NCBI GenBank assembly: GCA_021129615.1
Contig: JAJOKY010000039.1
Location: 1 to 6,076, forward strand
Source of the DNA: Minisyncoccota bacterium
GTDB taxonomy: Bacteria; Patescibacteriota; Minisyncoccia; Minisyncoccales; CSSED10-335
DNA: 6,076 bases
Direction of reading: 5' to 3'
Of this stretch, positions 1 through 6,040 are shown piece by piece. Under the pieces are notes generated by a model. The model saw only the letters and a program-made list of their open reading frames with translations, was not told the DNA's origin and did no database searches. Numbering within the stretch: position 1 is the stretch's first letter; every line of letters starts with the position of its first letter. The position numbers and the translations under genes were made by a program.

Positions 1-155
1 GTAATACCATAGCTGTTTCCTATAGACTCAAGCGACTCTTTTTTTACCTTTTGACTGCTTCTTTTATCTAACCCAAACCTACGAGATATAATACTTCTCG
101 TTCTATCTGGAAGTCCCGAAGTAATGTCGTTTGATATTTCCTGATAGTTAAACAT
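1..155 (-). CDS. Sigma-70 region 4-like DNA-binding protein, N-terminal part (runs off the window)
   Basis: I translated 51 codons from the ATG at 155-153; the gene continues past position 1. The visible protein has LPDRTRSIISRRFGL at residues 15-29, followed by a basic linker and ESLESIGNSYGI at residues 40-51. This is the layout of sigma-70 region 4: a first helix with an RxRxxxxxRFGL-type motif, then the entry to the recognition helix-turn-helix, where TRERVRQIE would be expected next. Regions 1-3 of a full sigma factor cannot be present, because region 4 starts about 15 residues from the N-terminus. It is therefore a stand-alone sigma-4-like DNA-binding protein rather than a housekeeping sigma factor. 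The start codon overlaps the last 8 nt of secF (ATGTTTAA), with no Shine-Dalgarno sequence, so translation is probably coupled to secF. The C-terminal part, possibly a further regulatory domain, is not visible. Confidence 0.72.
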   Translation of the reverse strand, partial: MFNYQEISNDITSGLPDRTRSIISRRFGLDKRSSQKVKKESLESIGNSYGI

Positions 156-1038
156 TTTTTTTATTTAAATTAAACCACGATACTAGTAATGGCCCAGCCA
201 GGAAAAGAGATGAATAGGTCCCAAGTGATATACCCATAATCATTGCTAATATAAACCATTTTAAGGCTTCTCCTCCAAAGAAAAAGACTGGAATTAATAC
301 TAATAATGTTGTGAAAGAGGTATTTATAGATCTCCCAACAGTTTCATTTGTGCTTTTCTCAACTATATCAGAAAATATTAATTTTGGATTTTTAACTATA
401 TTTTCTCTAATTCTATCAAAAATAACGACAGTATCATTGATTGAGTACCCAAGAACAGTCAAGAGAGCAACAGCGATTGGAATCGTAAGACGAACATCAA
501 AAAAATAACCAAAGATAGTGAAAAAACCAAGAACGATTAAAACATCATGTAAGAAACCAAGACCAACAGCGACTACTCCATATTTCCATGATTTCATATT
601 TTGATTCCCTATCCCACCAAAAGTAACCGCAATATAGATAATTATCGATAGCGATGCAACGACTATACTAATTAATGCCCTATCTCCTAGCTCTCTTCCG
701 ATTGCCGGGCCAATAAATTCAAAATAATCCTTAGTCCCCCCTCTTAATTCAGTGGCAATTTTCTCATAAGTTTCTTTTGATATTTCACTCATCCTAATAA
801 CAAATCCATTGTCATCAACTGGTTGAACAATTACCTCTTCAATCCCAAGGGCTAAGAGAGATTTTTTTATATCATCAGAAGATGGTCTTATCTCTTCATA
901 GGAAACCTTCATTATACTGCCACCAGTAAACTCTATGCCAAAATTAAGACCGAAAAAAGCTAAAGAAAAAATACTTCCCAAGATAAGGATTATTGAAAAT
1001 GTATAATATATCTTTTTATATTTTAAAAATTTAATCAT
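148..1038 (-). CDS. secF: Protein translocase subunit SecF
   Basis: SecF pairs with SecD in the inner membrane and helps pull preproteins out of SecYEG on the extracytoplasmic side, using the proton gradient. The 296-residue protein has the family layout: TM1 (about 10-30), the signature GLNFGIEFTGGS at 30-41, a short periplasmic P1 domain (about 42-118), then five more membrane segments (about 120-140, 152-178, 183-206, 238-255 and 260-285). The diagnostic motif TVVIFDRIREN is at 203-213, preceded by GYSIND, and FLHD is at 162-165. Length is normal for SecF. I chose the ATG at 1038-1036 because it forms an ATGA overlap with the secD stop codon, the usual coupled arrangement. A TTG two codons upstream (1044) is also in frame but has no better ribosome site. 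GGAG directly abuts the ATG, too close for a normal Shine-Dalgarno. The 3' end overlaps the next gene by 8 nt. Confidence 0.96.
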   Translation of the reverse strand: MIKFLKYKKIYYTFSIILILGSIFSLAFFGLNFGIEFTGGSIMKVSYEEIRPSSDDIKKSLLALGIEEVIVQPVDDNGFVIRMSEISKETYEKIATELRGGTKDYFEFIGPAIGRELGDRALISIVVASLSIIIYIAVTFGGIGNQNMKSWKYGVVAVGLGFLHDVLIVLGFFTIFGYFFDVRLTIPIAVALLTVLGYSINDTVVIFDRIRENIVKNPKLIFSDIVEKSTNETVGRSINTSFTTLLVLIPVFFFGGEALKWFILAMIMGISLGTYSSLFLAGPLLVSWFNLNKKNV

Positions 1039-2720
1039 CTCCAAAGTTGTTTTATTTTTTCGATAGATGACCCCTCAAAAGACTTGAGAAAGTACCTAGT
1101 AATAACTAGGGCTGAAAATATACTAACCAATATTCCAATTATAAGAGTTAGAGCAAACCCCTTCACAAAGCTAGTCCCTATGAAAAATAAGATAAACGCA
1201 ACTATTAATGTTGTAAAATTACCATCTCTTATTGACGGCCAAACTTTTTCAAACCCAATATCGATACTATCCTTTAATCCTCTACCCACCTTCATCTCTT
1301 CTCTTATTCTAGAAAAAACTAAAATATTAGCATCAATCGCCATCCCAATAGAAAGTATAAAGCCAGCTATGCCAGATAGGGTCAAAGTAACGGGTATTAT
1401 CTTAAATATAGATAAAACCAACAAAACATAGATTAGAAGAGCAATAGATGCTAGTAGTCCTGGAAAACGATAAAAGAATAAGATAAATAAGATGACAAAA
1501 AGAAAACCGATAAAACCAGCATTTAGTGACCTAAAAAGAGAATCCATGGCCATCGCTGGTCCAACATTCTGGTGAGAAACTAGTTCAATTGGAACAGGAA
1601 GGGCTCCACTACGAAGCCTATTGACTATTTTCCTTGCTGTATCTAGTTGAATTTCTCCCGTTATAACTGCACTGCCACCATCTATCTTTGCCTGAATAAT
1701 CGGAGCATAGATGTCTTCTTTAGTAATCTCACCATCGCCCGTAGTGTCAATTATCGATTTTCCATCAAGAAATATGGCCAAGGGCTTCCCTATGTTTCTT
1801 TCAGTTATTTTTTCAAAAACTATGGCTCCATCATTAGTAAACTCTAACTCTATTATCACATCTCTAGTGTTTGGATCAAAGGTGTGTCTTGCTGTCTGAA
1901 GATGCTCTCCACTTAACTCAGTTCTTTTCCATTGTGGAACTAAGTCAACAGGGCTTTTTTTAGTTATCAATATGTGACTTGCCTCAATCTTCCCATCAGC
2001 ATCCTCAATCCCAGTTTTTTTAATAATATGATATCCAAATTCTGTTTCTACTATATCACTAAGAGCCCCTTCCTCTAAGGCAAAAGATGCTTTTTCAAAA
2101 TTTTCTACCATTGATCCTCTTCCAAATCGTCCCAAAGCACCGCCATCCTCTGCATTAGAAATATCCTCAGAATAACTTTTCGCCATCTCATTAAAATCAG
2201 CCCCATCTCTAATTCTTTCTAATATGAGATATGCTCTATTGTAAGCCTCTTGATTATAATCCTTAATTGTTTCTAATATCTCAGGTGTAATATCTTCTTC
2301 AGTACTTAGTTCTTTAAACTCTAAAAACGGAGTCTCTCCAATCATTCTCATCGCTTCAACCGCATCTACAATCCCCGCAAGCTCAACCAATAAACGATCT
2401 CCCTTAATCTGTACCATTGGTTCTGCAACCCCAAAATGATCTATCCTTTGTTCAATAAGACTTCTTAGCCCCTCCATCCTCTTTTCTATTTCTATTTCAG
2501 GAATTTCGGAAAAATCTGCTTGATAAAGCAATTGAATTCCCCCTTGAAGATCAAGTCCCAATCTAAACCCTATTTCAGGAAAATTTGGAAGACCCCACCC
2601 ACTTCTATCATTTATAGAATCAATCGCCCTATTAAACGGCAATGGATAGACAAAAATCATCAACCCAAGCCCCATAATTAGAAAAAGAAAGCTAATTATT
2701 TTATAATATTTATTGTTCAT
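1035..2720 (-). CDS. secD: Protein translocase subunit SecD with embedded parvulin-type PPIase domain
   Basis: SecD is the RND-like partner of SecF in proton-driven completion of protein export. The 561-residue protein has TM1 (about 6-28), GLDLQGG at 55-61, QRIDHFGVAEP at 91-101, a large extracytoplasmic P1 region, and five C-terminal membrane segments (about 400-545). The signature SIGMAIDANILVFSRIREE is at 457-475. The P1 head is split. After the SecD strand PFLEFKEL (131-138) comes a parvulin (PpiC-like) region at about 158-252, containing GADFNEMAKSYSED, GGALGRFGRGSMVENFE and VETEFGYHII. SecD sequence resumes at QWKRTELSGEHLQTA (263-277). The parvulin first-strand motif ASHILI (247-252) follows the domain instead of preceding it. 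A second insertion, DTTGDGEITKED (325-336), resembles an EF-hand loop. The start ATG is preceded by a strong promoter with a 7-nt gap after the -10 box. The gene is co-transcribed with secF. Confidence 0.97.
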   Translation of the reverse strand: MNNKYYKIISFLFLIMGLGLMIFVYPLPFNRAIDSINDRSGWGLPNFPEIGFRLGLDLQGGIQLLYQADFSEIPEIEIEKRMEGLRSLIEQRIDHFGVAEPMVQIKGDRLLVELAGIVDAVEAMRMIGETPFLEFKELSTEEDITPEILETIKDYNQEAYNRAYLILERIRDGADFNEMAKSYSEDISNAEDGGALGRFGRGSMVENFEKASFALEEGALSDIVETEFGYHIIKKTGIEDADGKIEASHILITKKSPVDLVPQWKRTELSGEHLQTARHTFDPNTRDVIIELEFTNDGAIVFEKITERNIGKPLAIFLDGKSIIDTTGDGEITKEDIYAPIIQAKIDGGSAVITGEIQLDTARKIVNRLRSGALPVPIELVSHQNVGPAMAMDSLFRSLNAGFIGFLFVILFILFFYRFPGLLASIALLIYVLLVLSIFKIIPVTLTLSGIAGFILSIGMAIDANILVFSRIREEMKVGRGLKDSIDIGFEKVWPSIRDGNFTTLIVAFILFFIGTSFVKGFALTLIIGILVSIFSALVITRYFLKSFEGSSIEKIKQLWR

Positions 2721-2727
2721 TTTTTAT

Positions 2728-2756
2728 ATTCTATGATAAAAAAGACAAATTGTCAA
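2728..2756 (-). promoter_or_regulatory. Sigma-70-type promoter of secDF, predicted leaderless
   Basis: On the minus strand, TTGACA (2756-2751, perfect -35) is followed by a 17-bp spacer and TAGAAT (2733-2728, five of six matches to TATAAT). Only ATAAAAA lies between the -10 box and the secD ATG at 2720. A start site at the usual distance would fall at about 2721, one base before the start codon, and no Shine-Dalgarno is visible. The -35 box overlaps a short palindrome, GACAA-A-TTGTC (2744-2754), which might be an operator but is short enough to be chance. No terminator hairpin is visible between the HD gene and this promoter, so readthrough from secA is also possible. Confidence 0.72.
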
Positions 2757-2800
2757 ACTCTGAAACTTAAAAAAGAAACGGGTAATTAGGGACATAAAAG

Positions 2801-3406
2801 CTACTTCTTTTTCCAGTCACCTCCCCTAAAACGATTATTATTAGAATTCAAATGCCAGTTATGGGGGTTAGAATTTTTAATTTCATCCCAAAGAAGTCTG
2901 GCTGTTTTGGTATATAGGGACGGATAAACCCTCTCTTGCCTCCCCTTCTCCCATATTTTACCAAGTGAATGTCCCTTAAATTCTAATTCTTTTAGTTCTA
3001 ACTCAACATCAATATTATCTGCATCTTTTACTATTTTTGATTCAATGCTCTGCCTCTCCTTGTATTCAACCATTAACTCTTTCATATCAGATCCATATAT
3101 AGTCTTTTCAAAAACATCTTCTATGGCCATCATTTCATCTTGCTCTACATATTGCCGAGAAAGATAGTGAGCATCACCACATCTACTCTCTGGAATATCA
3201 TGGACGAGTGCCATCTTTAATAATTTGCCAGTATCAACATTTTTTTCATATTTAGCAATTGTTAAAGCTATCCATAATGTCCTAAATATGTGCTCTGCAT
3301 TATTAGCAACATCGGGATTAAGGAACTGCTTCCACGCCCTATCTATAAAACGGAAAGCCCCCACTTCAAACAGTAACTCTATATCTCTTTTTATATTATT
3401 TTCCAT
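2801..3406 (-). CDS. HD-domain phosphohydrolase, YfbR/HDDC2-like 5'-deoxynucleotidase
   Basis: This is a cytoplasmic metal-dependent HD-superfamily hydrolase. The closest family by motif is the YfbR/HDDC2 group (HD_3), which removes phosphate from deoxyribonucleoside 5'-monophosphates. The HD metal ligands are visible: H39 in NNAEHIFRTLWIAL, H69-D70 in KMALVHDIPE, and D130 in ESKIVKDADNIDVEL. The group's signature HDxxExxxxGD is intact (H69, D70, E73, G77, D78). Length (201 residues) is close to that of YfbR and HDDC2. The last 25 residues are Asn- and Lys-rich and probably disordered. The gene starts 11 nt after the secA stop, with no clear Shine-Dalgarno (only GGGAAA about 17 nt upstream), which suggests transcription with secA and coupled translation. 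Substrate cannot be read from the sequence; a broader nucleotide phosphohydrolase role is possible. A role in export is not supported by anything in the protein. Confidence 0.85.
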   Translation of the reverse strand: MENNIKRDIELLFEVGAFRFIDRAWKQFLNPDVANNAEHIFRTLWIALTIAKYEKNVDTGKLLKMALVHDIPESRCGDAHYLSRQYVEQDEMMAIEDVFEKTIYGSDMKELMVEYKERQSIESKIVKDADNIDVELELKELEFKGHSLGKIWEKGRQERVYPSLYTKTARLLWDEIKNSNPHNWHLNSNNNRFRGGDWKKK

Positions 3407-3417
3407 TATATTTTATA

Positions 3418-5889
3418 TTATTTCCCACAACATTTTTTATACTTCTTCCCACTACCACAATGGCAAAGATCATTTCTTCCAATTTTTTTATTACCGCTTT
3501 TTCTCAAAGAAACTATTCTGTTAATTTCGGTTCCTCCCTTTTCTATCGAGCTAGGTGTGAAACCTACAGATCTAATATTAAAAATCATCTCTACAATCCC
3601 AGATTCCCAAGATTTAATTAATCCTTGAAAAGCTCTATGCCCTTCATTTTTATATTCTATAAGTGGATCTTTTTGCCCATAAGCTCTCAATTTTACAGAA
3701 TCTCTAATCTGTTGCATATTCTCTAGGTGATCAACCCACAATGAATCAAAGACTCTCAAGCAGACTACCTTCTCTATCTCTCTCATTTTTTCTTCCCCTA
3801 TTCTCTCCTCCCTTTTGAGATAGTCTTCTTCAGTTTTACCGCCATTTATAACTAATTTTAATATAAATTCTTTTAAATTGCCACTATTATAGCTCTTAAT
3901 AATATCCTCTCTTTTTTTATAAGCTATCTCTCTCTGCTTATTCATCACATTGTCATAGTCAAGAAGATGTTTTCTAGAATCAAAATGTAACCCCTCTATC
4001 TTGCTTTGAGCGGACTCAATAACCCCTGATAACATCTTATTTTCAATCGCCTGATCTTCGGGAATTTTTAGATAGTTAGCTAATGATTTAATTCTTTCGC
4101 CTCCAAAAATCCTTAAAATATCATCTTCAAGAGAGATAAAGAATTGACTAGAGCCTACATCCCCCTGTCGTCCAGACCTTCCTCTTAATTGATTATCGAC
4201 CCTTCTAGATGAGTGTCTCTCTGTTCCAATAACATGAAGCCCACCAACTGAAATTACCCTTTCTGTCTCTTCGGGCTTAGACGGATTACCACCAAGAACG
4301 ATGTCAACTCCACGACCCGCCATATTTGTAGCAATCGTTACTGCCCCATACTTTCCAGCTTGAGCAATAATCTCTCCCTCTTTTTCATGATTTTTAGCAT
4401 TCAAAATCTTATAATCCACACCCTCCCTCTCTAGGAGACGTCCTAAAAATTCATTTTTCTCTATAGAAGTAGTCCCTACTAAAACTGGCTGGCCTTGTCT
4501 ATTTTTTTCTTTAATCTCTTTAACCACCGCCTGAAACCTTCCCAATGAAGTACGATAAACTTGATCAGAAAGATCCTCTCTAATCATCGGTTTATTAGTG
4601 GGAATAGGTATAACTTGAAGGTTATAAACCTTATCAAACTCCTCTGATGATGTGAGTGCTGTCCCAGTCATTCCAGAAAGCTTCGTATACATTCTGAAAA
4701 AATTCTGAAAAGTAACTGAAGCTAATGTCTTTGACTCTGGTTGTACTAAAACCCCCTCTTTCGCCTCTATAGATTGGTGGAGCCCACCAGACCATCGTCG
4801 TCCCGGCATCTGCCTACCAGTAGATTCGTCAATAATAATAATTTCATTATCTTTGACAATATAGTGGCTATCTTTTTCAAAAAGTGGTCTCTTTGTGGTC
4901 GGATTTATTGCCTGAGACCTTAGGGCTTGTTCAAGATGATGAAGATATTTAACCCCCTTCTCTTCATATATATTCTCAATTTTAAGCATCTCCTCAACCC
5001 TAGATATCCCCTCCTCAGTGAGGGTAACCGTCTTCTCTTTTTCAAAAACCTCATAATCTTTTTCGGGCTCAAGACTGGGAACAATTTTAGAAAAACTTTT
5101 ATACATATCTGAACTTTCGGTATCAGGGGCTGATATAATCAAAGGTGTTCGAGCTTCATCAATAAGAATTGAGTCAACCTCATCAATTATAGCATAATGG
5201 AACCCCCTTTGAGTTTTTTTAGAAAAATCATAAACCATATTGTCTTTAAGATAGTCAAACCCAAACTCATTATTAGTTCCATAGGTAATATCGGCATTAT
5301 AGGCCTCTTTTCTAGAACATGGCTTCAAAAAATCCTCTACTATTTTAAATCCACCTAACTTATCTCTCTCTAAATCGATATTCTCTCCTTGAGCAGAAAA
5401 CTCAGAATCATATAAAAAAGATTGCTGATGATTGATACAAGCTGTAGAAATCCCAAGAAAATTAAATATCTGACCCATCCAAATTGTATCTCTTCTCGCT
5501 AAGTAATCATTAACTGTTATAATGTGAACCCCTTTTCCATCTAGAGCATTTAGGTAAGCAGGAAGAGTGGCCGAAAGAGTTTTTCCTTCTCCCGTTTTCA
5601 TTTCAGCAATTTTACCCTGATGCAAAACGATACCCCCAATAATTTGAACATTATAATGTCTTTGCCCTAGAACCCTCCTTGATGCCTCTTTGACTAAAGC
5701 AAAAGCCTCTGGAAGAATATCTACTTCAGTCCCTATTTTCTTTTTAAGTTCTTCAGTTTTTTTAGGAAAATCCGAATCAGAAAGATTTTTAAATTCTACT
5801 TCAATCTGATTAATTTCGTCAATTATCGGTTGAAGATTTTTAATATATTTATCGTTCGGATCTCCAAATATCTTTTTCAAAAATAACAT
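3418..5889 (-). CDS. secA: Preprotein translocase ATPase SecA
   Basis: SecA is the cytosolic ATPase that binds preproteins and drives them through SecYEG. The 823-residue protein shows the expected order: N-terminal LFLKKIFGDPNDKYIK; Walker A KTGEGKT at 98-104; DITYGTNNEFGFDYLKDNM at 200-218; Walker B IIDEVDSILIDEARTPL at 234-250; the preprotein cross-linking region (about 255-385) ending in GRRWSGGLHQSIEAKEGV; GMTGTA at 406-411; the NBD2 motifs TNMAGRGVDIVLGG (521-534) and QLRGRSGRQGD (567-577, arginine finger); the scaffold FDSRKHLLDYDNVMNKQR (636-653); the two-helix finger DSLWVDHLENM (715-725); and a C-terminal SEC-C zinc motif CHCGSGKKYKKCC (809-821). Compared with E. coli SecA it has about 33 extra residues in NBD1 (around 156-190), almost no NBD2 variable loop (535-546), and a helical wing about 50 residues shorter. 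The start fits the family N-terminus. Confidence 0.98.
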   Translation of the reverse strand: MLFLKKIFGDPNDKYIKNLQPIIDEINQIEVEFKNLSDSDFPKKTEELKKKIGTEVDILPEAFALVKEASRRVLGQRHYNVQIIGGIVLHQGKIAEMKTGEGKTLSATLPAYLNALDGKGVHIITVNDYLARRDTIWMGQIFNFLGISTACINHQQSFLYDSEFSAQGENIDLERDKLGGFKIVEDFLKPCSRKEAYNADITYGTNNEFGFDYLKDNMVYDFSKKTQRGFHYAIIDEVDSILIDEARTPLIISAPDTESSDMYKSFSKIVPSLEPEKDYEVFEKEKTVTLTEEGISRVEEMLKIENIYEEKGVKYLHHLEQALRSQAINPTTKRPLFEKDSHYIVKDNEIIIIDESTGRQMPGRRWSGGLHQSIEAKEGVLVQPESKTLASVTFQNFFRMYTKLSGMTGTALTSSEEFDKVYNLQVIPIPTNKPMIREDLSDQVYRTSLGRFQAVVKEIKEKNRQGQPVLVGTTSIEKNEFLGRLLEREGVDYKILNAKNHEKEGEIIAQAGKYGAVTIATNMAGRGVDIVLGGNPSKPEETERVISVGGLHVIGTERHSSRRVDNQLRGRSGRQGDVGSSQFFISLEDDILRIFGGERIKSLANYLKIPEDQAIENKMLSGVIESAQSKIEGLHFDSRKHLLDYDNVMNKQREIAYKKREDIIKSYNSGNLKEFILKLVINGGKTEEDYLKREERIGEEKMREIEKVVCLRVFDSLWVDHLENMQQIRDSVKLRAYGQKDPLIEYKNEGHRAFQGLIKSWESGIVEMIFNIRSVGFTPSSIEKGGTEINRIVSLRKSGNKKIGRNDLCHCGSGKKYKKCCGK

Positions 5890-5900
5890 AATTATAACTT

Positions 5901-5907
5901 ACCACCT
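5901..5907 (-). promoter_or_regulatory. Ribosome binding site of secA
   Basis: AGGTGGT on the minus strand lies 11 nt before the secA ATG (5889-5887). It is a near match to AGGAGGT, with a spacer at the long end of the usual range. It supports the chosen start and contrasts with secD, which has no such site. I found no convincing promoter further upstream. A TATAAT (5896-5891) lies between this site and the ATG, but it would start transcription inside the coding sequence. Confidence 0.55.
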
Positions 5908-5965
5908 AATCGTCCTAATGGCAAGAACCCGCAATCTGCAAGCTAAAATCTAACCAAAATTAAAT

Positions 5966-5997
5966 CTTGCAAGGGGGGCTGCTTGCGAGGGGGTCAG
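5966..5997. repeat. Tandem pair of 16-bp G-rich repeats
   Basis: Two directly adjacent 16-bp units, CTTGCAAGGGGGGCTG (5966-5981) and CTTGCGAGGGGGTCAG (5982-5997), match at 13 of 16 positions. The run is much more G-rich than the surrounding AT-rich DNA. A weaker related piece, AATCTGCAAG (5933-5942), resembles the lead-in AATCTTGCAAG (5963-5973). The second unit runs into the GGTCAGACC motif and the left flank of the neighbouring hairpin, so the two structures may belong to one element. Confidence 0.6.
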
Positions 5998-6040
5998 ACC
6001 TGTAGAAGTCAATTAATTCGTTGACTTCTACACTGCCCCC
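5989..6040. repeat. Long hairpin, REP/IS200-type element end candidate
   Basis: The core is a perfect 12-bp inverted repeat, TGTAGAAGTCAA (6001-6012) and TTGACTTCTACA (6021-6032), around an 8-base loop. The stem can be extended outward: CAG (5995-5997) with CTG (6033-6035) and GGGGG (5989-5993) with CCCCC (6036-6040), with a bulged ACC and T on the left. The left flank also contains the small palindrome GGTC-A-GACC (5992-6000). On the right, CTGCC (6033-6037) can instead pair with GGCAG (6045-6049). There is no U-tract on either strand, so an intrinsic terminator is unlikely. Nested imperfect hairpins with a GGGGTCAGACC-like motif recall the repeats mobilised by REP-associated tyrosine transposases or IS200/IS605 elements. 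No transposase is present in the window, so this identity is inference. Confidence 0.6.

Noticed and set aside
311..508. Plus-strand open frame of 65 codons opposite secF
   Set aside because: It lies wholly opposite secF, which has full family motifs. The translation has no recognisable domain.
1084..1431. Plus-strand open frame of 115 codons opposite the secD membrane region
   Set aside because: It is the antisense shadow of the conserved SecD transmembrane core, with no recognisable product and no ribosome site of note.
2757..2800. Terminator after the HD gene
   Set aside because: No GC-rich stem is visible in this stretch; the T-rich run alone is not enough.
3225..3524. Plus-strand open frame of 99 codons opposite the HD gene start and secA end
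   Set aside because: It spans the junction of two well-supported minus-strand genes, and its hydrophobic, Phe- and Ser-rich translation is what antisense AT-rich DNA gives.
4589..4630. Inverted repeat GGTTTAT/ATAAACC inside secA
   Set aside because: Seven-base arms about 25-30 bases apart in AT-rich coding sequence are expected by chance.
4927..5112. Plus-strand open frame of 61 codons inside secA
   Set aside because: Antisense shadow of a conserved SecA region, with no domain.
5891..5896. TATAAT directly before the secA ATG as a -10 box
   Set aside because: Only one base separates it from the ATG, so transcription would start inside the coding sequence, and no good -35 lies about 17 bp upstream. 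It is probably chance in AT-rich DNA.
5989..6040. Hairpin as an intrinsic transcription terminator
   Set aside because: The stem is strong but no T-run follows on either strand, and G/C runs flank it.
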